From assembly GCA_024763505.1 (NCBI GenBank), contig JANTFI010000011.1:1-41853 (forward strand): 41,853 nt of DNA. The letters are read 5' to 3'. This document shows positions 33,113 to 41,343 of the stretch, one piece after another (position 1 is the first letter of the stretch; the number at the start of each line of letters is the position of its first letter). The notes beneath the pieces were generated by a model. The model was not told the origin of the DNA. It worked only from the letters and a program-made list of their open reading frames with translations, and ran no database searches. Both the position numbers and the translations under genes were made by a program. Source of the stretch: Gammaproteobacteria bacterium. Lineage in GTDB: Bacteria; Pseudomonadota; Gammaproteobacteria; GCA-001735895.

Positions 33113-34036
33113 CTATTTTTGCGGGGCGGAAACCTGCGGCTTGGCTTCTAGATGAATCAAGTCAGCCAAAGATTTTTTCAATTCTCCGTACAGCCGTTCT
33201 ACCGCGTTGGGTCCCTTGACTGCCCAGCGCAAAGACTTGATTTGCGATACCAGCGCTTCATAGGGGGCAGAGTCTTCATTGGTGTATCCCAGCGCGATTG
33301 CCAGTTGCACCTGATCTTCAGCAGCGTTGAGTAAATCCAAAGTCTGGTCTTTCTGTTTATCCTTTTCCAGTTCGCCTGCTTCAAGCAGGAAGGCTTCAGC
33401 TCGTAATAGTGGCAGCGGAATTACTGACTCGCTGACCACGAAGCTGGTCAAGCCTTGTGTCAGAATTTGACGGGCCTTGTCTGTTTTTCCATTGACCAGA
33501 GCGGCGGCCGCCAGTTTGATGGTGTCCGGGTAGGTTGCCATGGGCAGATAAGTCGTTGTAGTCACCAACTCATCCTGCAATGGCAGCAGTAACTTTAGAG
33601 CTGCCTGAACCTGATGATCGCGTAACAAATCCAGCGCTTGCTCGGTTGTGTTTTCGACCATTTCCCAATCGGTGATCAATTCGAAAATATTGACGCTCGA
33701 ATCAATCGAAACCAGACCCAGCTCTGGCTTGGCGGCGAGAGCGATGTCAAATTTCCCAGTGGCCGCTTCGAGTGCGGCAATGGCTTGTCTGATTTTGTCT
33801 GTCTGTTCCAGCAAGCGAATGGCTTTTTTCACTTCATTGAAACCATCCAGAACATTCTGGTTGATCTTTTGTTTCAGTTCATCCTGCTTTTTAACGGCTT
33901 TTTCAATGGCTTTATCCGCAGTCGCTTGCTGCGCTTGATTCAATCCATTGTCTGCGGCCAACGGGTTATCGGCCGCCGCACTGGTTGCGAACGCGAGTAT
34001 TAACAAAAAGGTTCGTAAGATTTTTTTGGCATTCAT
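33113..34036 (-). CDS. YfdX family protein
   Basis: A 307-residue exported, mostly helical protein of the YfdX family. The signal peptide is MNAKKILRTFLLILAFATSA followed by AADNPLA. Family-like blocks are DGFNEVKKAIRLLEQTDKIR, SIDSSVNIFELITDWEMVEN, LPMATYPDTIKLAAAALVNG and LLRAEAFLLEAGELEK. The start has GGAGA 6 bases before the ATG. YfdX proteins accompany acid- or stress-related loci, and their molecular role is not established. The palindrome TCTGTC-AGGT-GACAGA at 34102-34117 lies about 75 bases upstream. A strong terminator follows. Confidence 0.82.
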   Translation of the reverse strand: MNAKKILRTFLLILAFATSAAADNPLAADNGLNQAQQATADKAIEKAVKKQDELKQKINQNVLDGFNEVKKAIRLLEQTDKIRQAIAALEAATGKFDIALAAKPELGLVSIDSSVNIFELITDWEMVENTTEQALDLLRDHQVQAALKLLLPLQDELVTTTTYLPMATYPDTIKLAAAALVNGKTDKARQILTQGLTSFVVSESVIPLPLLRAEAFLLEAGELEKDKQKDQTLDLLNAAEDQVQLAIALGYTNEDSAPYEALVSQIKSLRWAVKGPNAVERLYGELKKSLADLIHLEAKPQVSAPQK

Positions 34037-34389
34037 TTTTCTCTCCAGATGTCGGGTTATTTGAATGCACTGAAAGATGGGTTTCTGACCAAAATTTTCT
34101 GTCTGTCAGGTGACAGATGGCGGGAAAAGTCAGAAAAGTCATGTGCTTACGAAAGGGCTGGGAGCACGGCATTGTTCTTTCGATTTGTCAGATCTGCCCG
34201 CTTTTTTGGATGGGTTTACTGCAATGTGAAATTTCTACATTATTAAGGATTTATAAAAAGACTATTTATATCAATGGGTTAAGAGTGCGAATGGCTTCCG
34301 CAAAGGGTATGGGCAGTCATTGATCTTGAAATATTAGAAATTACTAATATACTAGAGACTATCCCGAAGTTCTTGATGGAGGTGTTTCC
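34037..34389. other. 353-bp gap between YfdX and the small membrane peptide gene
   Basis: No longer gene is supported. The YfdX end carries a perfect TCTGTC-AGGT-GACAGA palindrome at 34102-34117. The middle (about 34220-34290) is AT-rich. The right end carries the promoter and operator of the small peptide gene (34326-34353). Confidence 0.6.
34326..34353 (+). promoter_or_regulatory. Promoter with embedded ATATTAG-N6-CTAATAT operator
   Basis: TTGAAA (34326-34331), a 16-base spacer and TATACT (34348-34353) form a good sigma-70 promoter. The palindrome ATATTAG-N6-CTAATAT (34331-34350) fills the spacer and overlaps the -10. This is the same operator arrangement as before the RND operon at 25128-25147. 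Confidence 0.6.
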
Positions 34390-34473
34390 ATGACCGTTTT
34401 GACATATATATTGATGGTGATATTGGCCGCTTTACCAGTTGCAGCTATTTTTTACCTGAAAAAACAAAAGTAG
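34390..34473 (+). CDS. 27-residue single-helix membrane peptide
   Basis: A short open frame of 27 codons, with GGAGG seven bases before the ATG, opens MTVLTYILMVILAALPVAAI and ends FYLKKQK. It is one membrane helix with a positively charged cytoplasmic tail. The strong ribosome site and the well-formed promoter with an operator make it a real gene rather than a chance frame. An A/T-rich hairpin and T-run (34471-34480) may end the message. It matches no family I know. It may be a small regulator of a membrane protein; the RND pump is one candidate because of the shared operator, but that link is inferred. Confidence 0.7.
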   Translation: MTVLTYILMVILAALPVAAIFYLKKQK

Positions 34474-34538
34474 TTTTTTTATGGTTTCTGACCGAACCTG
34501 AGTGTCGTAGTCGGACTGATATCAACCACAAAAACGAT

Positions 34539-35102
34539 TTACGGTAAGGCCGGATGGTCGTCTAACTGTCGTTGCAGAGCATCGATCTGGTTTTGCAATG
34601 CCTGTCGTTCGAGCTGGTATTTTGATTCAATCTTGCGCTGCTGCTCGAACAATTCCTGTTGGCGAAATTCAGCCAGAACAACATCGTCAATATCATCGGA
34701 ATTGAAATCCAGTGAATCCATCTCTTCGCTAATCTCTTTCAGCGCTGTCTGTTTGTTTTTTTCCAGCGCTCTGATTTCTGCACGCAAGCGAATAATCTTG
34801 CGCCGCGCCTCACGTTTTTTTCTTTCGGCTTCGAGCCCCTGATTGAGTTGGTGATATTTCTCCTGAACGCTGCGAGATTGTCTGCGAGCATCCGGGGTTA
34901 CCGGTTTTTCAGCGGGCAGCGCAGTTGACTGTTGCCCGCTGGAACACGGCGTATCACTATAAGTGATACGACCCTGCTGTGTGCATTTATAGGTTGCAGC
35001 ATCGAGCTGAGTCGAAAAGCCGGTTGCGACCAGCAGGCCGAATAGAGTTACGCAACGGACGATTGCTGGAATGGCGGTGGTGGCTGTCTGGCGTTTATTC
35101 AT
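34539..35102 (-). CDS. DUF4124 domain protein with coiled coil
   Basis: A 187-residue exported protein. A signal sequence (CVTLFGLLVATGFSTQLDAA) leads to a DUF4124 domain, YKCTQQGRITYSDTPCSSGQ with the two cysteines of the family. A long charged coiled coil follows (EAERKKREARRKIIRLRAEI onward, to LERQALQNQIDALQRQLDD). DUF4124 proteins are periplasmic with unknown role. Starts: ATG 35102 gives MNKRQ and a good export signal; ATG 35156 in frame adds 18 residues. Confidence 0.8.
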   Translation of the reverse strand: MNKRQTATTAIPAIVRCVTLFGLLVATGFSTQLDAATYKCTQQGRITYSDTPCSSGQQSTALPAEKPVTPDARRQSRSVQEKYHQLNQGLEAERKKREARRKIIRLRAEIRALEKNKQTALKEISEEMDSLDFNSDDIDDVVLAEFRQQELFEQQRKIESKYQLERQALQNQIDALQRQLDDHPALP

Positions 35103-35223
35103 TTGATTCGGGTTCGCAGGCAAGGCGGGGTACAAGAAACGCAATGAAAGTATCATAATCCATTTTCAGGGTTGCCCAAAGAGTAAACACCGAACCGGCA
35201 GATAGAATTGACCGTATCCGGTT

Positions 35224-35788
35224 TTGATCGCTCTCCCGGGCAAGCCGTGCTGGTTTTTCATGCTACCCGGGACAGGCTGGTGGTCCGGCATCATTCGATT
35301 TATTCTTTCGGCAGTTACCGTGTCGGTGTTGCTGGGTAAAAGCGAGCAGGATGTCGTGCAAACCCTGCAAGCCGCGGGATGGCAGCAGGCAGATGGAATC
35401 AAGCTGGATAAACTGATCCGGCTGTGGTGATTATCAAACCACGCCATTGACGTCCGCCTTCTGGAATTCACGGGTTATTGATACAGCTACTGTAGCAATA
35501 TCCGCAACCGGCGTACGATAAACGCTGCGGTTGTGGAAAACTCGCTGTCGAATCAACAGCAAGAACTTTTTTGTCGTGGTGGAAAGAGAAGTTGACGGTA
35601 TCCGCTTTGGCTTGTTTTCTGATGTCGCACCGGATGTGGAGATGGCTACCGACGCGGTGGATGGATCCCTGTTTTCCAGCGGTCGAGCCGTGTCGGAATC
35701 GAACTTGCCTTTGCAGCAAGCAATGGTCGGAAATACCTGCCGGGTGGATCATTTTATTCGGGTAGTGATGTGCGGCAGGTCGAACTGA
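35224..35788 (+). pseudogene. Decayed LssY C-terminal-domain-like gene (frameshift plus internal stop)
   Basis: In one frame (35224-35430) the translation contains VTVSVLLGKSEQDVVQTLQA followed by AGWQQADGIKLDKLIRLW and stops. In the next frame it continues with QTTPLTSAFWNSRVIDTATV, AISATGVR, an in-frame TAA at 35519-35521, then TLRLWKT and VVVEREVDGIRFGLFSDVAP, ending at 35786-35788. The order (AAGW..AD, FWN, LRLW, a VA/VV strand, G.RFG) matches LssY C-terminal-domain proteins as I recall them. One frameshift near 35430 and one stop would have to be repaired. The family call is moderate; the disrupted frame is plain in the sequence. Confidence 0.55.
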
Positions 35789-35926
35789 AATGATTTGGCA
35801 GGTTTTCCTGACTTCGGGCAAAGTTGTTCTTGCCTTACAATCCACCGGAGACTGGAGCAGGCCCGAAAAGGCTGAAGCGGGAAATCTAACGAATTCTCAA
35901 CTGAATTCTTAACAAAGGTAATTTCG

Positions 35927-36283
35927 ATGAAAAACCAGCCGATTTCGATCAAGATTCGTAATGCCTTGCACGGGCTTCGCATCGCCTGGCGTGATGAAGA
36001 TAATTTCCGTTTCCATATTGTGTCCGGTATTGCGGTATTGCTGCTGTTTGCATGGATTCAACCAGCAGCCATCTGGTGGGCCTTGATCATACTGTGTATC
36101 GCGCTGGTGCTGGCTGCCGAGTTGGTCAATTCGGCGATCGAAGCCCTGGCCGATCACTTGCACCCGGAACTTCATACCGCAATCGGCAAGGTCAAGGACA
36201 TACTGGCCGGGATGGTGCTGCTGCTCAGTATCGCGGCAGCAGTGATCGGTTTGCTGGCATTGTTGTCCGTAATTAGAAGTTGA
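35927..36283 (+). CDS. dgkA: Diacylglycerol kinase
   Basis: A 118-residue membrane enzyme close to the 122 residues of E. coli DgkA. Three hydrophobic helices and the conserved block AAELVNSAIEALADHLHPEL followed by HTAIGKVKDILAGMVLL (about 63-100) are visible. It phosphorylates diacylglycerol to phosphatidic acid at the inner membrane; undecaprenol activity cannot be excluded. AAAGGT is eight bases before the ATG. It stands alone between the pseudogene and cydA. Confidence 0.92.
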   Translation: MKNQPISIKIRNALHGLRIAWRDEDNFRFHIVSGIAVLLLFAWIQPAAIWWALIILCIALVLAAELVNSAIEALADHLHPELHTAIGKVKDILAGMVLLLSIAAAVIGLLALLSVIRS

Positions 36284-36574
36284 TCACTCGTCTGGATTAA
36301 GGCGCCATCAGAACACAGTGATAAATTGCAGGCGACGTATGATTACCAAAGGCATTGCGGATTTTTACGGTTTCCGTGAGTAAATTGGCCGAAAATTGAG
36401 CAACAAACCTGAAAAGAAAGCCACAAGGTACAGGCATTGATTGACTTCGATTAGTTAAACCTTGATTTTTTGTCTGAGTGGAAAATAAAAAACACTCGAG
36501 TACTTTAATTATCAAAATTTTGGGAGTACTCTGCGCCGATTATAGTATTAACTTTAGAACAGGAGAGCAGCAGT
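36284..36574 (+). promoter_or_regulatory. Upstream region of cydA with two AGTACT palindromes
   Basis: The 291-bp gap behind dgkA holds GAGTACT (36498-36504) and GAGTACTC (36524-36531), which face each other across 20 AT-rich bases. TATAGT at 36541-36546 is a -10-like hexamer, 29 bases before the ATG, and TTTTGG (36518-36523) 17 bases upstream is a poor -35. The palindromes flank the -35 area, as an operator would. I see no TTGAT-N4-ATCAA FNR box. AGGAGA at 36561-36566 is the ribosome site of cydA. Confidence 0.4.
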
Positions 36575-38152
36575 ATGTTTGACCCTACCTTTATCGAGCT
36601 GTCCCGCTTTCAGTTTGCGATGACGGCGCTGTACCATTTTCTGTTTGTACCACTGACACTGGGCTTGACGTGGATACTGGTGATCATGGAGACGGTGTAT
36701 GTCATGACCGGCAAGCAGGTGTACAAGGATATGACCCAGTTCTGGGGAAAATTGTTTGGCATCAATTTTGCGCTGGGCGTGACCACTGGTTTAACCATGG
36801 AATTCCAGTTTGGCACCAACTGGGCTTATTATTCCCATTACGTTGGCGATGTCTTCGGTGCACCGTTGGCGATTGAAGGCTTGATGGCATTTTTTCTCGA
36901 GTCGACTTTTGTCGGTATGTTTTTCATGGGTTGGGAACGCCTGTCCAAACGCCAACATCTTACCGTTACCTTTCTCACAGCTCTCGGTACCAACTTGTCG
37001 GCGTTGTGGATTCTGATAGCCAATGGCTGGATGCAAAACCCGGTTGGCTCGGAATTCAACTGGCAAACCATGCGCATGGAAATGACCAGCTTTGCGGATG
37101 TTATTTTCAACCCGGTCGCCCAGGTCAAGTTTATCCATACGGTTTCCGGCGGCTATGTCGCCGCATCTATGTTTGTGCTTGGTATTTCCTCCTATTACCT
37201 GCTGAAAGGGCGGGACGTCGGCTTTGCCAAACGCTCGTTCGCAATCGCAGCGGGTTTTGGCCTGGCTTCTATCTGTTCGGTAATCATTCTGGGTGATGAA
37301 TCCGGCTATGAGATCGGCGATGTGCAAAAGGTCAAGCTGGCGTCGGTGGAAGCGGAATGGCATACCGAAGAAGCCCCTGCCTCGTTTACCGTATTCGGCT
37401 TCCCCAATCAGGAAACCGAACACACCGATGGTGCGTTCAAGATTCCCTATGTGATGGGTTTGATCGCGACACGCTCGACCGATGAAGAAGTGACCGGACT
37501 GAAAGATATCATGAGTGCCAATGAAAACCGCATCCGCCGGGGTATGATTGCTTATGATTATTTGCAAAAGCTGCGCGCAGGCGAGGTAACTCCGGAAAAC
37601 GAGGGTTTCTTCGAAGAATACAAGGATGACCTCGGGTATGGCTTGCTGCTGAAAGCCTATACTCCGAATGTCACGGATGCCACCGAAGAACAGATCGCGA
37701 TGGCGGTGAAAGACACCATTCCTCAGGTCGCGCCACTGTTCTGGTCGTTCCGTATTATGGTTGCCTCTGGTTTCCTGATGTTGTTTATCTTTTTGGCCGC
37801 GTTTTATTACAACGCGAAACGGGTGATCGAGCAGAAACGCTGGCTGTTGCGGCTTGCACTGTACGGCATTCCGCTGCCCTGGATCGCCATCGAAACTGGC
37901 TGGTTTGTGGCTGAATTTGGCCGTCAGCCCTGGGCCATTGGTGAAGTGCTGCCGACTTTTCTGGCGACCTCCAGCCTGACCACGACCGACTTGATTATCA
38001 GTATTGCCGGATTCATGGCTTTCTACACCTTTCTGGCTGTCATTGAGTTATGGCTGATGTTCCATTTCGCTCGCAAGGGACCGAGTTCCATTCATACCGG
38101 TCGTTACCATTTCGAAAAGCTCGCCCATTCGGGTTCCGAGTCACACGCATAA
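36575..38152 (+). CDS. cydA: Cytochrome bd ubiquinol oxidase subunit I
   Basis: A 525-residue oxidase subunit (E. coli 522). The N-terminus [20 protein letters not shown] holds the haem-ligand His near residue 17 (H19 in E. coli). [20 protein letters not shown] carries the second haem His. The long Q-loop is present ([20 protein letters not shown]). The signature [20 protein letters not shown] is complete. It oxidises ubiquinol and reduces oxygen at high affinity, in the inner membrane. It is the first gene of cydA-cydB-cydX. Confidence 0.97.
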   Translation: MFDPTFIELSRFQFAMTALYHFLFVPLTLGLTWILVIMETVYVMTGKQVYKDMTQFWGKLFGINFALGVTTGLTMEFQFGTNWAYYSHYVGDVFGAPLAIEGLMAFFLESTFVGMFFMGWERLSKRQHLTVTFLTALGTNLSALWILIANGWMQNPVGSEFNWQTMRMEMTSFADVIFNPVAQVKFIHTVSGGYVAASMFVLGISSYYLLKGRDVGFAKRSFAIAAGFGLASICSVIILGDESGYEIGDVQKVKLASVEAEWHTEEAPASFTVFGFPNQETEHTDGAFKIPYVMGLIATRSTDEEVTGLKDIMSANENRIRRGMIAYDYLQKLRAGEVTPENEGFFEEYKDDLGYGLLLKAYTPNVTDATEEQIAMAVKDTIPQVAPLFWSFRIMVASGFLMLFIFLAAFYYNAKRVIEQKRWLLRLALYGIPLPWIAIETGWFVAEFGRQPWAIGEVLPTFLATSSLTTTDLIISIAGFMAFYTFLAVIELWLMFHFARKGPSSIHTGRYHFEKLAHSGSESHA

Positions 38153-38165
38153 GAGGTATTGCATC

Positions 38166-39305
38166 ATGATTTTGGATTACGAAACACTGAAACTGATCTG
38201 GTGGTTGTTTGTCGGCGTGCTGTTGATCGGCTTTGCAATCACTGATGGAATGGATATGGGTGTCGGCAACCTGCTTCCATTTCTGGGTAAAACTGATGAC
38301 GAGCGACGGGTCATGATCAACACGGTCGGACCGCACTGGGATGGAAACCAGGTTTGGTTGATAACCGCCGGCGGCGCGATTTTTGCCGCCTGGCCTGCGG
38401 TCTATGCGGCTGCATTTTCCGGCTTTTATTTCGCCATGTTACTGGTGCTGTTTGCATTGTTTTTCCGTCCGGTGGGCTTCGATTACCGGGGAAAATTCGA
38501 GGATGAACGCTGGCGCAAGGCCTGGGACTGGGGCTTGTTTGCAGGCGGTGCAGTTCCATCGCTGGTATTCGGCGTTGCCTTTGGCAATCTTTTGCTGGGC
38601 GTGCCTTTCCATCTGGATGAATTTTTGCGGCCTTTTTATACCGGTTCTTTCTGGGCATTGCTGAACCCTTTTGCCTTGCTGGCCGGAGTGGTTTCCTTTG
38701 CTTTGCTGACCATGCATGGCGGCATCTGGATTCAGATGCGCACCCACGGTGAAATCACCGAACGGGTGAAGGGCTGGATTACGATTATGGGCGTGGTTGC
38801 GATTGCCGCATTTGCTCTGGCTGGACTCTGGTTAAGTCTGGGAATCGATGGTTATCGTATTGTTTCAATGCCAGCCGGTGATGCACTGCCCAATCCGCTC
38901 GACAAGTCGGTAGAAATAACCGCCGGTGCCTGGCTGGCCAATTATCAGGCCATGCCATGGACCCTGATTTTTCCCGCGCTCGGATTTGCCGGCATGGTGT
39001 TGACGATTCTGATGTCGCGGGCCAATCGACCGGGGACCGGCTTTGTGACTTCATCGCTGGCGATTGTCGGTGTCATCATGACCGCGGGAGTTTCGATGTT
39101 TCCGTTCATCATGCCTTCGAGCACCAATCCGGGGCACAGTCTGACCCTGTTCGATGCCAGCTCCAGCCATTTGACGCTGACCGTCATGTTCTGGGCGACC
39201 GTCATCTTTTTGCCGATCGTCATCAGTTACACCTTGTGGAATTATCACAAGATGTGGGGCAAGTTGAGCGTGGATGAAATGAAAGATCGTTTCTCGGCCT
39301 ATTGA
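38166..39305 (+). CDS. cydB: Cytochrome bd ubiquinol oxidase subunit II
   Basis: A 379-residue oxidase subunit (E. coli CydB 379). It opens MILDYETLKLIWWLFVGVLL, with ITDGMDMGVGNLLPFLGKTD and NTVGPHWDGNQVWLITAGGA, which are conserved CydB blocks. It forms the heterodimer core with CydA. AGAGG is nine bases before the ATG, and the gap to cydA is 13 bases. The stop is followed by a hairpin and then cydX. Confidence 0.97.
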   Translation: MILDYETLKLIWWLFVGVLLIGFAITDGMDMGVGNLLPFLGKTDDERRVMINTVGPHWDGNQVWLITAGGAIFAAWPAVYAAAFSGFYFAMLLVLFALFFRPVGFDYRGKFEDERWRKAWDWGLFAGGAVPSLVFGVAFGNLLLGVPFHLDEFLRPFYTGSFWALLNPFALLAGVVSFALLTMHGGIWIQMRTHGEITERVKGWITIMGVVAIAAFALAGLWLSLGIDGYRIVSMPAGDALPNPLDKSVEITAGAWLANYQAMPWTLIFPALGFAGMVLTILMSRANRPGTGFVTSSLAIVGVIMTAGVSMFPFIMPSSTNPGHSLTLFDASSSHLTLTVMFWATVIFLPIVISYTLWNYHKMWGKLSVDEMKDRFSAY

Positions 39306-39331
39306 TTCCGTAAGCCCGAAATTAAACCTGC

Positions 39332-39351
39332 CGGGTGAGTGTAATCACCCG
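39332..39351 (+). other. Hairpin between cydB and cydX
   Basis: Perfect 7-bp arms CGGGTGA / TCACCCG with a GTGTAA loop lie 20 bases before the cydX start. No T-run follows, so it is not an intrinsic terminator. It may protect the cydAB message end or tune cydX expression. Confidence 0.55.
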
Positions 39352-39371
39352 TCAAACCGGAGATAGAGATT

Positions 39372-39482
39372 ATGTGGTATTTTACCTGGATTCTTGGTGT
39401 AATGTTGGCGCTGGCTTTTGGCGTAATCAACGTCATGTGGTACGAGTCGGAAAATTGCCTTGGCGAAGAAAACGACGAATAA
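39372..39482 (+). CDS. cydX: Cytochrome bd accessory subunit
   Basis: A 36-residue membrane protein, MWYFTWILGVMLALAFGVIN followed by VMWYESENCLGEENDE. The opening matches E. coli CydX (MWYFAWILG), with one membrane helix and an acidic tail. CydX stabilises the haem sites of the bd oxidase. GGAG nine bases before the ATG supports translation. It is too short for ordinary gene prediction, but its place after cydB and its sequence are typical. Confidence 0.95.
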   Translation: MWYFTWILGVMLALAFGVINVMWYESENCLGEENDE

Positions 39483-39505
39483 ATTCACACCAGCATGAAC
39501 AACAG

Positions 39506-39530
39506 CCCCGGCTTGACCGGGGTTTTTTTT
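39506..39530 (+). terminator. Strong intrinsic terminator after cydX
   Basis: Stem CCCCGG / CCGGGG (6 bp, all GC) with a CTTGA loop is followed by eight T's. It ends 25 bases before the cydD start. Confidence 0.9.
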
Positions 39531-39555
39531 GCTTGCAAATGATGATCGGGATGCC

Positions 39556-41343
39556 GTGAAATCTTCTACTCAGAAATCAGAAAATCCAGCACAGGAGTTT
39601 CTCGGCCAGCAGCAAGCGCGGGTACGCAAGCCAGTATCGCTGGCGATTGCACTGGGCAGTTTTTCCGGCTTGCTGATCATTGCCGAAACCTGGTGTCTGG
39701 CCAATGTGGTCAATGCCGCGATGATCGAACAGCAGGCGCTGGCCGAGTTGATGCCGTGGCTGTGGGCGATGCTGTTGATTCTGCTGGTCCGCGTCGCCAC
39801 CGTGTATCTCTCCGAGCAAGTTGCATTTTCGGCTGCAGCCACCGTCAAGCAACTGATTCGTCAGCGGCTTGTTAATAAACTGCAGCAACTCGGGCCGCTG
39901 GCTCTTGGCGATACGCACAGCGGCGGTCTGTCAGCACTGTTGCTGGACGGGGTCGAATCGCTGGAAAATTATTTTGCAAGATACCTGCCGGCAATGTCGA
40001 TCGCAGTGTGGGTGCCGCTGGCGATTTTACTGTTCGTTTTTCCGCTGGACTGGAAATCTGCTTTGGTGTTCCTGTTTACTGCGCCATTGATTCCATTTTT
40101 CATGATTTTGATCGGCAAAGGTGCGCAGCGGCTGAACCAGCAACAATGGCAAGTGTTGACCCGTATGGGTGGACATTTTCTGGATGTAATTCAGGGTTTG
40201 ACCACGCTCAAACTGTTCAATGCCAGTCGCCGTGAAATCCGCCTGATCGAAAAGATTTCCGAAGATTACCGTCTGGCCACCATGCGGGTGCTTCGGCTGG
40301 CTTTTTTATCCTCACTGGCGCTGGAATTTTTTGCCACGGTGTCGATCGCTATCGTCGCGGTACTGGTCGGTTTTCGGCTGTATTTCGGCGAAATGGATTT
40401 CTTGACCGGCTTTTACATTTTGCTGCTGGCTCCCGAATTTTATCTGCCCCTTCGCAACATGGGCACGCATTATCACGCTCGTATGGATGCCCTGGCAGCC
40501 GCAGAATCGCTGCATCAATGGTTCACACGGCCATTGCCAACCCGCCCGCAACCGGCTGAACCCGAGCAGCCGCCAACCTTGCCCGCATCGGCGGCACCGG
40601 CCATCGAGTTTGACCGGGTCAGCCTGAGTTATGGCGATCGGCAAGCGTTGCAAGGGCTTTCCTTTGACATTCAAGCAGGCGAGCAGATCGCTCTGGTGGG
40701 GCCATCGGGCGCCGGTAAATCCTCGGTGATTCACTTGTTACTGGGTTTCGTGCAAGCGGATGCCGGGCATATCCGCATAGACGGCCAGCCGTTGCAACAC
40801 TGGCAGCTGGACGAGTGGCGCAGGCAGATTGCCTGGATTCCGCAGCGTCCCCGACTGTTCCACGGCAGTGTGCGGGAGAATATCTGTCTGGGACTACCGG
40901 CATGCAGCGATGAGCAAGTTCATCAGGCGCTGCTGCATAGCGGTTCGCTGGGCTTTGTCGAGCGCTTGCCGCACGGCCTGGATACGCTGGTCGGAGAATC
41001 GGGCCAAGGGCTTTCGGGCGGCCAGGTGCAGCGTCTTGCGATAGCCCGCGCGTGGATGCGCGATGCCCGTTTGCTGTTGCTGGATGAACCGACCGCGCAT
41101 CTGGATTCGCACACCCAGCAAGCCGTCAACGATGCGCTGCAGCGATTGAAGCAGGGCAAAACCGTACTGACCGTCGCGCATCGCCTATCGACCATCGAAG
41201 ATGCGGATCGTATTCTCGTGATGTCCGGTGGACAAGTGGTCGAGCAGGGCAGGCCTGTCGAATTGCGTGAACAAGACGGCTTGTATCGCCAGTTGCTGTC
41301 TTCCCAGTTGCCTTCTTCAGAGTTCGGTGGGGAGCTGCGATGA
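39556..41343 (+). CDS. cydD: ABC exporter subunit for cytochrome bd assembly
   Basis: A 595-residue half-transporter (E. coli CydD 588). Six membrane helices (about residues 25-290) are followed by an ATPase domain: Walker A GPSGAGKSS, Q-loop region IPQRPRLF, signature LSGGQ, Walker B LLLLDEPTAH and switch His in TVAHRLS. With CydC it exports reduced thiols to the periplasm and is needed for bd oxidase assembly. The GTG at 39556-39558 is the start chosen; a TTG at 39529 lies inside the terminator T-run and is unlikely. It overlaps cydC by ATGA. Confidence 0.93.
   Translation: MKSSTQKSENPAQEFLGQQQARVRKPVSLAIALGSFSGLLIIAETWCLANVVNAAMIEQQALAELMPWLWAMLLILLVRVATVYLSEQVAFSAAATVKQLIRQRLVNKLQQLGPLALGDTHSGGLSALLLDGVESLENYFARYLPAMSIAVWVPLAILLFVFPLDWKSALVFLFTAPLIPFFMILIGKGAQRLNQQQWQVLTRMGGHFLDVIQGLTTLKLFNASRREIRLIEKISEDYRLATMRVLRLAFLSSLALEFFATVSIAIVAVLVGFRLYFGEMDFLTGFYILLLAPEFYLPLRNMGTHYHARMDALAAAESLHQWFTRPLPTRPQPAEPEQPPTLPASAAPAIEFDRVSLSYGDRQALQGLSFDIQAGEQIALVGPSGAGKSSVIHLLLGFVQADAGHIRIDGQPLQHWQLDEWRRQIAWIPQRPRLFHGSVRENICLGLPACSDEQVHQALLHSGSLGFVERLPHGLDTLVGESGQGLSGGQVQRLAIARAWMRDARLLLLDEPTAHLDSHTQQAVNDALQRLKQGKTVLTVAHRLSTIEDADRILVMSGGQVVEQGRPVELREQDGLYRQLLSSQLPSSEFGGELR

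Noticed and set aside
36791-37567. Long minus-strand open frame opposite cydA
   Set aside because: It is antisense to a clear cydA gene and has no family character.
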